Part shown: positions 37,514 through 46,215 of the stretch, piece by piece
How positions within the stretch are numbered: the first letter of the stretch is position 1
How the letters are laid out: each line of letters begins with the position of its first letter
Assembly: GCA_963724195.1 (NCBI GenBank)
Contig: CAVRTQ010000016.1
Coordinates: forward strand, 372,001-436,000
DNA length: 64,000 nt
From: Solirubrobacter sp963724195
GTDB lineage: Bacteria; Actinomycetota; Thermoleophilia; Solirubrobacterales; Solirubrobacteraceae
Direction: 5' to 3'
Position numbers and translations under genes: made by a program
Notes under the pieces: model-generated
Told to the model about the DNA's origin: nothing
Seen by the model: the letters and a program-made list of their open reading frames with translations, nothing else
Database searches by the model: none

Positions 37514-38334
37514 CACTCGAATCGCGTGACCGCTGGGTCCGTGCGGCCGAGGGCTGGGAGGCGCGAGCCTCCCAGCTGGCGCGCGACACCATGCCCGTCT
37601 CGACCCGCATGGTCGAGCGGATCAAGCCCCAGCCCGGGCACACGGTGCTCGACCTCGCCGCCGGCCTGGGCGACACGGGCTACCTCGCCCTGGAGCTGAT
37701 CCAGCCGGGTGGCGAGCTGATCACCAGCGACTTCGCGCCCGAGATGCTCACCGCGGCCCAGCGCCGCGCGCCGGAGCACGGGAACATCCGCTTCCGCCAG
37801 ATCGACCTGTCCACCCCGATCGACCAGCCCACCGCCACCCTCGACGGCGTGCTGTGCCGCTGGGGCTACATGCTGCTCGACGACCCCGAGTTCGCGCTCC
37901 GCGAGACGCGCCGGATCCTCAAGCAGGACGCCGCCGTCGCCCTCGCCGCCTGGACCGGCCCGGACGACAACCTGTGGAGCGTCCTGCCGATCCGGATCCT
38001 CCAGGACCGCGGGATCCTCGAACCCACAGCGCCCGGTCCCGGCCAGTTCGCCTGGGCCGACCCGAACGCCATCGAGGACACGATGGCCACGGCGGGTTTC
38101 CTCGAGCCCGAGATCGAGGCCGTCGACTTCACGATGCGGTACGCGGACGTCGACGACTGGTGGGTCGCGCAGACCCAGATGTCCACCCGCACGGCCGACG
38201 CGGACAAGGGACTGGACTTCGCCACGCGCAGCGACGTCCTCGCCGAGCTGGAAGACGCCGCGAAGCCGTTCACGCAGCCCGACGACAGCCTGATCATCCC
38301 CGCGAGAACCTGGATCGCGAGCGCGACCGCCTAA
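37510..38334 (+). CDS. Class I SAM-dependent methyltransferase
   Basis: Motif I VLDLAAGLGDTGYLALEL, post-I ITSDFAPEML, motif II LDGVLCRWGYMLLDDPEF and post-II RRILKQDAAVALAAW define a UbiE-like class I fold. The conserved N-terminal helix (RDRWVRAAEGWEARASQLAR) lies upstream of the first ATG (37591). The frame is open to CTG 37510, which overlaps the serC stop (CTGA). I therefore extend it to a possible CTG start, giving 274 residues. Substrate unknown; a role as MenG is not supported by any specific motif. Confidence 0.75.
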   Translation: MTLESRDRWVRAAEGWEARASQLARDTMPVSTRMVERIKPQPGHTVLDLAAGLGDTGYLALELIQPGGELITSDFAPEMLTAAQRRAPEHGNIRFRQIDLSTPIDQPTATLDGVLCRWGYMLLDDPEFALRETRRILKQDAAVALAAWTGPDDNLWSVLPIRILQDRGILEPTAPGPGQFAWADPNAIEDTMATAGFLEPEIEAVDFTMRYADVDDWWVAQTQMSTRTADADKGLDFATRSDVLAELEDAAKPFTQPDDSLIIPARTWIASATA

Positions 38335-38345
38335 GATCGCGCCCC

Positions 38346-39401
38346 ATGTACTACGACGACGACGCGGATCTGGACCTGCTGAAGGGCAAGACCGTGGCCA
38401 TCCTGGGATACGGCTCCCAGGGCCACGCGCACGCCCGTAACCTCAAGGACTCGGGCGTAGACGTCGTCGTAGGCCTTCGCGAGGGCAGCAAGTCGGTCGA
38501 GCACGCCAAGGCCGCCGGCCTCGAGGTCACGAGCATCGAGGAAGCTTCTTCCCGCGGCGACATCGTGATGGTGCTGCTGCCGGACGAGAAGCACCACGAG
38601 GTGTACGAGGCGTCGATCAAGGACGGGATCGCCCCCGGCAACCTGCTGCTCTTCGGTCACGGCTTCAGCGTTCACTACAACGAGGTCGAGCCCCCGCCGG
38701 AGGTCGACGTCGCCCTCGTCGCCCCGAAGGGCCCGGGCCACCTGGTCCGCCGCCAGTTCCTCGAGGGCTCCGGCGTCCCCGCGCTGATCGCGATCGACAA
38801 GAACGAGACCGGCAACGCGCAGCAGCTCGCCCTGGCCTACGCCAAGGGCATCGGCGGCACGCGCGGCGGCGTGATCGAGACCACGTTCAAGGACGAGACC
38901 GAGACCGACCTGTTCGGCGAGCAGGCCGTGCTCTGCGGCGGCGTGTCCGAGCTGGTCACCGCGGGCTACGAGACGCTCGTGGACGCGGGCTACGACCCCA
39001 AGATGGCCTACTTCGAGTGCCTCCACGAGCTCAAGCTGATCGTGGACCTCATGTACGAGAAGGGCATCACGGGGATGCGCCACTCGATCTCCAACACGGC
39101 CGAGTACGGCGACCTGACCCGCGGCAAGCGGATCATCACCGACCAGACGCGTCAGAACATGAAGGACGTGCTGACCGAGATCCAGGACGGCACGTTCGCC
39201 CGCGAGTGGATCGCGGAGAACCGCGCCGGCCAGGAGAACTTCCAGCGCATGCGCGCCGAGGGTCAGGCCAACGCGATCGAGACCGAGGGCAAGGAACTGC
39301 GCTCGATGATGGCCTGGATCGACACGGAGTTCGAGGAGGGCAGGCGCGGTGGGCGCGGCCGCTTCGCGGATTCTCGAGCGGCCGCCGTGTCGGGTTCGTG
39401 A
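38346..39401 (+). CDS. ilvC: Ketol-acid reductoisomerase (class I)
   Basis: 351 residues, intact. It isomerises and reduces acetolactate to 2,3-dihydroxyisovalerate with NADPH: Rossmann motif VAILGYGSQGHAHARNLKDS, then LLLFGHGFSVHYNEVEPP, VALVAPKGPGHLVR, DETETDLFGEQAVLCGG and CLHELKLIVDLMYEKG. The C-terminal tail after IDTEFEEG is Gly/Arg/Ala-rich and longer than usual. It is 11 bases after the methyltransferase, so serC, the methyltransferase and ilvC probably share a transcript. Confidence 0.96.
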   Translation: MYYDDDADLDLLKGKTVAILGYGSQGHAHARNLKDSGVDVVVGLREGSKSVEHAKAAGLEVTSIEEASSRGDIVMVLLPDEKHHEVYEASIKDGIAPGNLLLFGHGFSVHYNEVEPPPEVDVALVAPKGPGHLVRRQFLEGSGVPALIAIDKNETGNAQQLALAYAKGIGGTRGGVIETTFKDETETDLFGEQAVLCGGVSELVTAGYETLVDAGYDPKMAYFECLHELKLIVDLMYEKGITGMRHSISNTAEYGDLTRGKRIITDQTRQNMKDVLTEIQDGTFAREWIAENRAGQENFQRMRAEGQANAIETEGKELRSMMAWIDTEFEEGRRGGRGRFADSRAAAVSGS

Positions 39402-39425
39402 GCCCTTCCGCACAAGGGCTCACGA
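39396..39425 (+). terminator. Hairpin at the ilvC stop codon
   Basis: Perfect 12-bp stem TCGTGAGCCCTT with its complement and a 6-base loop. The ilvC TGA is inside the left arm. It is followed by a moderately T-rich ATCGTTCTACTCTC. It separates ilvC from serA. Confidence 0.7.
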
Positions 39426-39479
39426 CCCATCGTTCTACTCTCCCGGGGTCCCCTCCGATTGTCAGGAACCCCTCTCCCC

Positions 39480-41099
39480 ATGAGCACGTTGACCGAGAAC
39501 TACCGCGTCCTGGTCGCGGAAAAGATCGCCGCGACCGGTGTCGACCTGCTCAAGGAACGCTTCGACGTAGAGGTCGGGACGGACTGGACGCGCGAGGAGC
39601 TGCTGGACCGCATCGGATCCTTCCACGGGATCCTGATCCGCAGCGCGACCCAGCTGGACGCCGAGGTCATCGACCGCGCGGACAACCTGAAGGTCGTCGG
39701 CCGCGCCGGTGTCGGCGTGGACAACGTCGACGTCCAGGCCGCCTCCAAGAAGGGCATCATCGTCGCCAACGCGCCGGAGGCCAACACGGTCGCCGCCGCC
39801 GAGCACACGGTCGCCCTGATCCTCGCGCTCGCCCGCAACATCCCGCAGGCCCACGCCAGCCTCACGTCCGGCAAGTGGGAGCGCAGCAAGCTCGGCGGCA
39901 CGGAGCTCGACGGCAAGACGCTCGGCGTGCTCGGCTTCGGCCGCATCGGCCAGCTCGTCGCCATCCGCGCCCGCGCCTTCGGCATGCGCGTGATCGCGTT
40001 CGACCCCTTCACCGCCGAAGGCCGCTACCGCGAGATCGGCGCGGAGAAGGCCGAGTCCGCCGACGACGTGCTCGCCGCCGCCGACTTCCTCACGCTGCAC
40101 CTGCCGAAGACCCCGGAGACCCAGGGCTTCATCAACCGCGAGAACCTGGCCAAGACCAAGGACGGCGTGCGCATCATCAACGTCGCCCGCGGGCCGCTGA
40201 TCGTCGACGAGGACCTGCAGGCCGCGCTCGACAGCGGCAAGGTCGCCGGCGCCGCGCTCGACGTCTTCACGACCGAGCCGATCACCGACCACCCGCTGTT
40301 CGGCTACGCCAACGTCGTCGTCACGCCGCACCTGGGCGCCTCGACCGCCGAGGCCCAGGACCGCGCCGGCTTCCAGACCGCCGAGCAGGTCGTCGCCGCC
40401 CTCACCGGCGGCTCGGTCACGACCGCCGTGAACATCCCCGCCATCAGCGGGGAGGACATGGAGGTCCTCGGCCCGTACGTCCCGCTCGCGCAGAAGCTGG
40501 GCAAGATCGCCGCGAGCCTCGCCGAGTCCGTCGAGCGCGTGGAGATCGAGTACCTCGGCCGGATCGCCGAGCGCGACACGCGCCTGCTCACGCTCTCCGT
40601 CCTGACCGGCCTGTTCGCCGGCCGCACGGAGGAGGACGTGAACCTGGTCAACGCGCCCACCCTGGCGGAGGAGCGCGGGATCACGGTCTCCGAGACCCGC
40701 GAGACGCAGGCCAAGGACTACTCGGACCTCGTCCGCGTGACCCTGCGCGGCTCCGGCGACGCGGTCAAGGTCGTCGGCACCACGCTCGGCCAGCTGCACC
40801 GCCCGCACCTGCTCGAGGCCTGGGGCCAGCGCTTCAACCTCCAGATCGACGACCCGTACCTCGCGCTGTTCCGCTACAGCGACGTGCCCGGCATGGTCGG
40901 CCGCGTCGGCTCCAGCCTCGGCGAGGCCGGCGTGAACATCTCCGCCGCCGCGGTGGGCCGTCAGGCCCCGGGCGAGGGCGAGAGCAGCGACCTCGCCGTC
41001 ATGGCGATCACGACCGACGGCGCCGTCCCGGACGCCGTCCTCGACCAGATCGCGTCAAGCGACGGCTTCGTCAGCGGCCGCTCGATCGCGCTCGGCTAG
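39480..41099 (+). CDS. serA: D-3-phosphoglycerate dehydrogenase (long, ACT-containing form)
   Basis: 539 residues. First enzyme of serine synthesis. Catalytic domain: LKVVGRAGVGVDNVDVQAAS, ANTVAAAEHTVALILALARN, GKTLGVLGFGRIGQLVA, NVARGPLIVDE, VTPHLGASTAEAQDRAG (active-site His). An allosteric substrate-binding domain follows (about 320-450), then a C-terminal ACT domain (DVPGMVGRVGSSLGEAGVNI) for serine feedback, as in mycobacterial SerA. ATG 39480 follows the terminator of ilvC. Together with serC it completes the phosphorylated pathway except SerB. Confidence 0.96.
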   Translation: MSTLTENYRVLVAEKIAATGVDLLKERFDVEVGTDWTREELLDRIGSFHGILIRSATQLDAEVIDRADNLKVVGRAGVGVDNVDVQAASKKGIIVANAPEANTVAAAEHTVALILALARNIPQAHASLTSGKWERSKLGGTELDGKTLGVLGFGRIGQLVAIRARAFGMRVIAFDPFTAEGRYREIGAEKAESADDVLAAADFLTLHLPKTPETQGFINRENLAKTKDGVRIINVARGPLIVDEDLQAALDSGKVAGAALDVFTTEPITDHPLFGYANVVVTPHLGASTAEAQDRAGFQTAEQVVAALTGGSVTTAVNIPAISGEDMEVLGPYVPLAQKLGKIAASLAESVERVEIEYLGRIAERDTRLLTLSVLTGLFAGRTEEDVNLVNAPTLAEERGITVSETRETQAKDYSDLVRVTLRGSGDAVKVVGTTLGQLHRPHLLEAWGQRFNLQIDDPYLALFRYSDVPGMVGRVGSSLGEAGVNISAAAVGRQAPGEGESSDLAVMAITTDGAVPDAVLDQIASSDGFVSGRSIALG

Positions 41100-41110
41100 C
41101 GCACGTCTCC

Positions 41111-41145
41111 GTTCGCGCGCGAGCACCGACGGCTCGCGCGCGAAC
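41111..41145 (+). terminator. Strong hairpin after serA
   Basis: Perfect 14-bp stem GTTCGCGCGCGAGC with its complement and a 7-base loop, starting 12 bases after the serA stop. There is little T-tract, as is common for high-GC actinobacteria. It isolates serA from the DasR-like operon. Confidence 0.7.
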
Positions 41146-41166
41146 GACCCATGCCGTTTCCGTGCA

Positions 41167-41193
41167 AGTGGTCTTGACCACTCTTTGACCAGT
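41167..41193. promoter_or_regulatory. dre-like operator (DasR-type) upstream of the GntR gene
   Basis: AGTGGTCTTGACCACT (41167-41182) is a perfect 7-2-7 inverted repeat and differs from the streptomycete dre core (TGGTCTAGACCA) by one base. A second half-site GACCAGT follows at 41187-41193. It lies 34 bases before the GntR start, consistent with autoregulation. Confidence 0.75.
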
Positions 41194-41215
41194 TGCTAGC
41201 TTCCCGGCCGGAACC

Positions 41216-41950
41216 ATGACCGGGCTGGCGAACACCGACGGCCGGGGGAGCAAGCAGGCGCTCGTCCGCGACAAGATCCTCGGGATGCTCGACGAGCTGC
41301 AGGTCGGCGACGCGCTGCCCAGCGAACGCCGGCTCGCGACCGACCTCGGGGTGAGCCGCCCGACGCTGCGCGCCGTGATCGACGAGCTGGTCCGCGAAGG
41401 CCTGCTCCTGCGCCGTCACGGCAGCGGCACGTACGTCGCGGAGCCGAAGATCGCGCTCCCGCTGACGATGACGTCCTTCAGCGAGGACATGACCCGACGC
41501 GGGATGCGTCCGGGCAGCCGCGTCGTGTCCTTCGAGCTGCAGGCCGCGGGGGCCAAGCTCGGCCAGCGCCTGCAGATCTCCCCGGTGGACGAGGTCTGGG
41601 TCATCACGCGCCTGCGCCTCGCCGACGACGAGACGATGGCGATCGAGTGGCTGCACGCGCCGCGCCGCCTGCTCGGCGACCTGCGCCGCGAGGAGCTCTC
41701 GGACCACTCGTACTACGAACTGCTGCGCGAACGCCGCGGCATCACGATCGCCTCCGGCATCCAGACGATCGAACCGACCGTCACCTCACCGGAGGAGGCC
41801 GAGATGCTCGGCGTGCCCGTGCATGCGCCGGCCTTCTTGTTCGAACGGACCACCACGAGCGACGACGGGGAGGTGGTGGAGTTCGTCCGGTCCATGTATC
41901 GCGGGGACCGGTACCGGTTGGTGACTGAGTTGCGCCCGGCCTTGCGTTAG
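41216..41950 (+). CDS. GntR/HutC-family regulator, DasR-like
   Basis: 244 residues. The N-terminal winged helix has GDALPSERRLATDLGVSRPT then LRAVIDELVREGLLLRRHGS. The C-terminal UTRA effector domain (about 85-240) includes RLRLADDETMAIEWLHAP and EFVRSMYRGDRYRLV. DasR/NagR proteins of this type bind glucosamine-6-phosphate or GlcNAc-6-phosphate and control chitin-derived sugar uptake. The dre-like site upstream and the sugar ABC genes plus nagA downstream support that role. The gene is 30 bases from the binding-protein gene. Confidence 0.88.
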   Translation: MTGLANTDGRGSKQALVRDKILGMLDELQVGDALPSERRLATDLGVSRPTLRAVIDELVREGLLLRRHGSGTYVAEPKIALPLTMTSFSEDMTRRGMRPGSRVVSFELQAAGAKLGQRLQISPVDEVWVITRLRLADDETMAIEWLHAPRRLLGDLRREELSDHSYYELLRERRGITIASGIQTIEPTVTSPEEAEMLGVPVHAPAFLFERTTTSDDGEVVEFVRSMYRGDRYRLVTELRPALR

Positions 41951-41980
41951 GTCGGTACCAAAGGGAGAAGGAGAGAGGAA

Positions 41981-43265
41981 ATGAAGGGGAGAATCGGATT
42001 GGCGGTCGCGGCACTGCTCGCGACCGTGGTTGCGGCGTGCGGTGGCAGCGACGAGCCGTCGTCGAAGGCCTCCTCAGGAGGCGGTAAAGCCAAGCTCGAG
42101 GGATCGATCGACGTCTGGATCATGGATCCGGGCTCGCCGAAGATCCAGGGCGTGGTGAACCAGTACGGCAAGGACTTCGAGGCCGCGAACCCCGGCACGA
42201 CGGTCAAGATCCAGTTCGTGCCCTGGGCGCAGGCGCACGACAAGTTCGTGACGGCGATCGCGGGCGGCAAGGTGCCCGACGTGGCCGAGATGGGCACCAC
42301 CTGGACGCCGGAGTTCGCCGACCAGGGCGCGCTGCTCGAGCAGCCCGGCATCAGCGGGGACGAGTACGTCTCCAGCCTGGTGGACGCGGCCACGCTCAAC
42401 GAGAAGGTCTACGGCAAGCCGTGGTACGCGGGCGCACGCTCGCTGATCTACCGCAAGGACATGCTCGAGAAGGCGGGCGTCGAGCCGCCCAAGAACTGGG
42501 ACGAGCTGATGGCCGCGGCCAAGGCGGTGAAGGCGCAAGAACAAGGGCGTCTACGGCATCGGCTTCACCGGGCTCTCCGAGCACATGTACCTGCCGACGA
42601 TCTGGCAGGCCGGCGGCGAGATCGCGACCCAGGACGGGGACACGTGGAAGAGCGCGCTCAACTCCCCGCAGGCCGCGGAGGCGATCGACTACTACGCATC
42701 CTTCTACAAGGAGGGCCTGTCTCCGAAGGCCGCCATCGGCTGGGAGGAACCCGACGCGCAGACCGCGTTCATCAACGGTGACGTGGCGATGCTGATCGCC
42801 GGCGGCTGGGGCTACAACTCGATCATCGCCACCAAGCCGGAGCTGGAGGAGAAGATCGGCACCGAGCTCACGCCCACCGGCCCGTCGGGCAAGGGCACGG
42901 CGTTCGCGGGTGGCAGCCACCTGGTGCAGTTCACCGAGTCCGGCAACCATGACCTGGGCGCCGCGTTCATGGACTTCATGCTCAAGCCCGACCAGCTGAA
43001 CAAGTTCACGGGCGAGATCGGCTTCCTGCCGGGCACGACGGCCGGCATCGAGGCCTCGGGCTACCTCGAGGACCCGCAGCGCAAGCCGTTCGCCGAGCAG
43101 CTGCTGTCGGCCTCGGCGGTGTACCCGCCGTCGCCCAAGTGGGGCGGCCTCGAAGGCGCGAACATCTTCGACGGCCAGATCCAGAAGGTCATGAAGGGCG
43201 AGGAGACGGCCCAGGAGGCGGTCGCCGAGCTCGCGACGAAGATGGATGAGGAGTTCGCCGGGTGA
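41981..43265 (+). CDS. Sugar ABC transporter substrate-binding lipoprotein (one frameshift)
   Basis: Type II signal with lipobox VVAACGG (Cys near 20), then a Ser/Gly-rich tether and a family-1 sugar-binding fold (SIDVWIMDPGSP, GKVPDVAEMGTTWTPEFAD, WYAGARSLIYRKDMLEKAGV, FINGDVAMLIAGGWGYN). One extra base near 42538 shifts the frame; corrected length 427. The context (DasR-like regulator, two permeases, nagA) suggests GlcNAc or chitooligosaccharide binding, comparable to NgcE or DasA; specificity is inferred. Confidence 0.88.
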
Positions 43266-44221
43266 GCAGTGCCCCGGCAGCCGTCCAGGCCGGGCGCGTC
43301 CAGCGCCCGCCCGCGATGGTGATCGCACGCCGAGCAGTGAACCGGCTGACCCTCCCGGTCCTGCTCGTGCTCCCCTCGCTGATCATCATCGCGGGCCTGG
43401 TCGGCTACCCGCTCGTCCGCACGGTCTACCTGTCGTTCACGGACACCGGTCTCGGAGAGCTGATCTACGGCGGCTCGACGTGGGTGGGTGTGGAGAACTA
43501 CAAGGAGGTCTTCGCGGACGAGCATCTGCGCACGTCGCTCGTGAACACGGTGGTGTTCGGGACGGCGTGCGTGGTCGGCACGATGGCGCTCGGGTTCGCG
43601 GTCGCGCTGTTGCTCAACCAGCGGCTGAAGGGCAACCTGATCTTCGGGGTGGCCGTGCTGCTGCCGTGGGCGGTGCCGGCGCTGGCGGCGAGCGCGATCT
43701 GGAAGTGGCTCTTCGACGCGCGCTACGGCTTCGTGAACTGGGCGCTGGTGAACCTGGGCTTCGACCGGTTCGCCGACTACGCGTGGTTCGCGGACCGCTG
43801 GAGCGCGTTCTTCGCGGTCTTCGTCACGGTCGTCTGGCAGTCGTTCCCGTTCGTGGCGCTCGCGCTGCTGGCCGGGCTGCAGACGATCCCGAAGGAGATG
43901 CTCCAGGCCGCCGCCGTCGACGGCGCGAGCGCGTGGCAGCGCTTCCGGCTGGTGACGCTCCCGCTGCTGCGGCCGATCATCGCCGTGCTGGTGATCTTCT
44001 CGACGATCTGGGACTTCAAGATCTTCGACCAGATCTACGTGATGGCGGCCGGGGTGCCGGATCGGAGCGCGGACACCGCGGCCGTCGCGGCCTACCGCGA
44101 GGGCTTTGCCCTGAGTCACTACGGCCTGGGCTCGGCGGTCGCCGTCGTGCTGTTCCTGATCCTGCTCGCGTTCTCACTGGTCTACGTGTGGCTGATCGGC
44201 AAGGAGGGCGAGCTCGGATGA
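43262..44221 (+). CDS. Sugar ABC transporter permease 1
   Basis: 319 residues, MalF/UgpA type with about six helices. The EAA loop reads LQAAAVDGASAWQRFRLVTL then PLLRPI. GTG start overlaps the binding-protein stop (GTGA). Forms a heterodimer with the next gene. Confidence 0.92.
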   Translation: MSSAPAAVQAGRVQRPPAMVIARRAVNRLTLPVLLVLPSLIIIAGLVGYPLVRTVYLSFTDTGLGELIYGGSTWVGVENYKEVFADEHLRTSLVNTVVFGTACVVGTMALGFAVALLLNQRLKGNLIFGVAVLLPWAVPALAASAIWKWLFDARYGFVNWALVNLGFDRFADYAWFADRWSAFFAVFVTVVWQSFPFVALALLAGLQTIPKEMLQAAAVDGASAWQRFRLVTLPLLRPIIAVLVIFSTIWDFKIFDQIYVMAAGVPDRSADTAAVAAYREGFALSHYGLGSAVAVVLFLILLAFSLVYVWLIGKEGELG

Positions 44222-45045
44222 GGTGGCTGCTCAAGCGCGGCTGGATGTACCTCGCGATGATCGCCATCGGCGCCTTCGCGCTGTTTCCGATCTACTGGAT
44301 CGTGATCACGTCCTTGAAGCCGCGGTCGGAGATCTACACGCGCACGCCCGACCTGTGGCCGTCCGATCCGCAGTGGGATCAGTACCCGCGCGTGCTCGGA
44401 GAGGGGCACGTCGGCCGCGCGCTGATGAACTCGCTGATCGTCGCGAGCGGGACGATGGTGCTGTGCCTGCTGGTGAGCGCCGGCGCGGCCTACGTGCTCG
44501 CCCGCTACCGCATCCGGATCACGCGGATCCTGCTGATCCTCGTGCTGATGACGCAGATGTTCCCGCTCGTCGTGCTCGTGATCCCGTTGTTCGTGACCAT
44601 GCGCAAGGCGGGGCTGCTGGGCACCTACTGGTCGCTGGTCATCACCTACCTGGCGTTCAGCGTGCCGCTGGCGATCTGGGTCATGCGCGGGTTCGTGCTG
44701 TCGATCCCGGAGGAGCTCGAGCACGCGGCGCGGATCGACGGTGCGACGCGGCTCGGCGCGATGTGGCGGGTGGTCCTGCCGCTGGCGGCGCCCGGTCTGG
44801 CCGTGACGGCGGTGTTGAGCTTCCTCGAGGGCTGGAAGGAGTTCCTGCTCGCGCTGACCTTCATCAACGACGAGGAGCGCAAGACGACGCCGCTCGTGCT
44901 GCAGACGTTCGTCGGCCGCGGCGACACGGACTGGGGCGCCGTGATGGCGACGTCCGTGCTCTACACGCTGCCGGTCGCCGTGGTGTTCGTGCTCGCGCGC
45001 AAGCACCTGATGACGGCGCGCACGGCCGGGGCGGTGAAGGGCTGA
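44218..45045 (+). CDS. Sugar ABC transporter permease 2
   Basis: 275 residues, MalG/UgpE type: N-terminal helix, then FPIYWIVITSLKPRSEIY, and the EAA loop ELEHAARIDGATRLGAMWRV then VLPLAAPG. ATGA overlap with permease 1. Intact. Confidence 0.92.
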   Translation: MRWLLKRGWMYLAMIAIGAFALFPIYWIVITSLKPRSEIYTRTPDLWPSDPQWDQYPRVLGEGHVGRALMNSLIVASGTMVLCLLVSAGAAYVLARYRIRITRILLILVLMTQMFPLVVLVIPLFVTMRKAGLLGTYWSLVITYLAFSVPLAIWVMRGFVLSIPEELEHAARIDGATRLGAMWRVVLPLAAPGLAVTAVLSFLEGWKEFLLALTFINDEERKTTPLVLQTFVGRGDTDWGAVMATSVLYTLPVAVVFVLARKHLMTARTAGAVKG

Positions 45046-45074
45046 TGACTCGCGCTGCGCGCTCGCATCAGCTT

Positions 45075-45101
45075 GGGGAATTGCCCAGGGGGCGATTCCC
45101 C
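45075..45101 (+). other. Intercistronic hairpin before nagA
   Basis: GGGGAAT (45075-45081) pairs with ATTCCCC (45095-45101). The inner bases TGCCC/GGGCG extend it to a 12-bp stem with a 3-base loop. It lies between permease 2 and the nagA ribosome site (AGGAGG), with no T-tract, so it may tune stability or coupling rather than terminate. Confidence 0.6.
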
Positions 45102-45117
45102 GCGGAAGGAGGAACCC

Positions 45118-46215
45118 GTGAGGCTGGGCGTCGAAGCGGCTTTGGTGGACGGCGCGCTCGTCCCCGGCGACGTGGAGATCGACGGCGGGTCGATCGCGCG
45201 CGTCGGGCTGTCCGGGACCGGGAGCGGGATCGCCGCGCCGGGATTCATCGACTTGCAGGTCAACGGGTTCGCGGGCGTTGACCTCATGGCCACCGACCAC
45301 GAGGGGTACGTGCGGGTGGGAGAGGCGCTCCTGGCCACGGGGACGACGGCGTTCCAGCCGACGTTCGTGACCGCGCCTGAGGCCGCGCTGTTGGACGCGC
45401 TGCGCGCGATGCCCGTGGAGGGCATCGGCGCGCGCGTCCTCGGCGCGCACCTGGAAGGGCCGTTCCTCTCGCCGCGCCGCGCCGGGGTGCACGACCCGCG
45501 GCACCTCTCCGCGCCGGATCTCGCGCTCCTGCGCCGGCTGCTCGACGCGGCGCCGCGTGTCGCCAGGTGACCCTGGCCCCGGAGCTGCCGGGGGCGTTCG
45601 AGCTCGTCGACGAGCTCGTCGCCCGCGGCGTGACGGTCAGCGCCGGGCATACGGACGCCACCGCCGCGGAGGCGCACCTGGGCGTTCGACCGCGGGATCA
45701 CCACGGTCACGCACCTCTTCAACGCCATGCGGCCGTCCACGTCGCGCGATCCCAGCATTGGCTTTGCCGCGCTCGCGCGGGAGGATGTGCTCGTGCAGAT
45801 GATCGTGGACCTGCACCACGTGGCCCCGGACACGGTCAAAGTGGCCTGGAACGCGGCCGCGGGGCGCCTGGCGCTCGTGACCGATGCCGCGCCGGCGGCC
45901 GGCATGGGCGACGGCGAGTTCGTGCTCGGCGGGCGCCGGATCGAGGCCGAGGACGGCGTCGTCCGCGGTCCCGAGGGGCAACTGGCGGGGAGCGCGTTGA
46001 CGATGATCGAGGCCGTGCGGAACCTGCACGGCCTCGGCGTGAAGCTCGAAGCCGCCCTGGGGGCGGCCAGCGAGGTGCCCGCGCGGGTCGCGGGCCGGCC
46101 GGATCTCGGACGTCTCGCCCCCGGGGCGCCGGCGGACGTCGTGGTGCTCGACGATCGCCTCGAGATCCGGCAAGTTTTGGTCGACGGCCGCGAACGCGTG
46201 GGAGGACGAAGTTGA
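45118..46215 (+). CDS. nagA: N-acetylglucosamine-6-phosphate deacetylase (frameshifts)
   Basis: Removes acetate from GlcNAc-6-P to give glucosamine-6-P. PGFIDLQVNGFAGVD replaces the usual HxH element, as in E. coli NagA. Metal Glu in GAHLEGPFLS, His in SAGHTDAT, THLFNAMRP and the catalytic Asp in VTDAAPAAGM. The frame changes near 45557 (one base missing, or two extra) and near 45685 (one extra). GTG 45118 has a perfect AGGAGG. Its product is the expected DasR effector, closing a feedback loop with the upstream regulator. Confidence 0.9.

Noticed and set aside
37510..38334. Methyltransferase as the missing menG of the menaquinone set
   Set aside because: Class I fold but no MenG/UbiE-specific motif; it sits in a serC-ilvC transcript and not in the men cluster.
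39017..41188. Long open plus-strand frame across ilvC and serA
   Set aside because: Arg/Pro-rich shadow of serA in another phase, with no recognisable motif; serA itself is intact and conserved.
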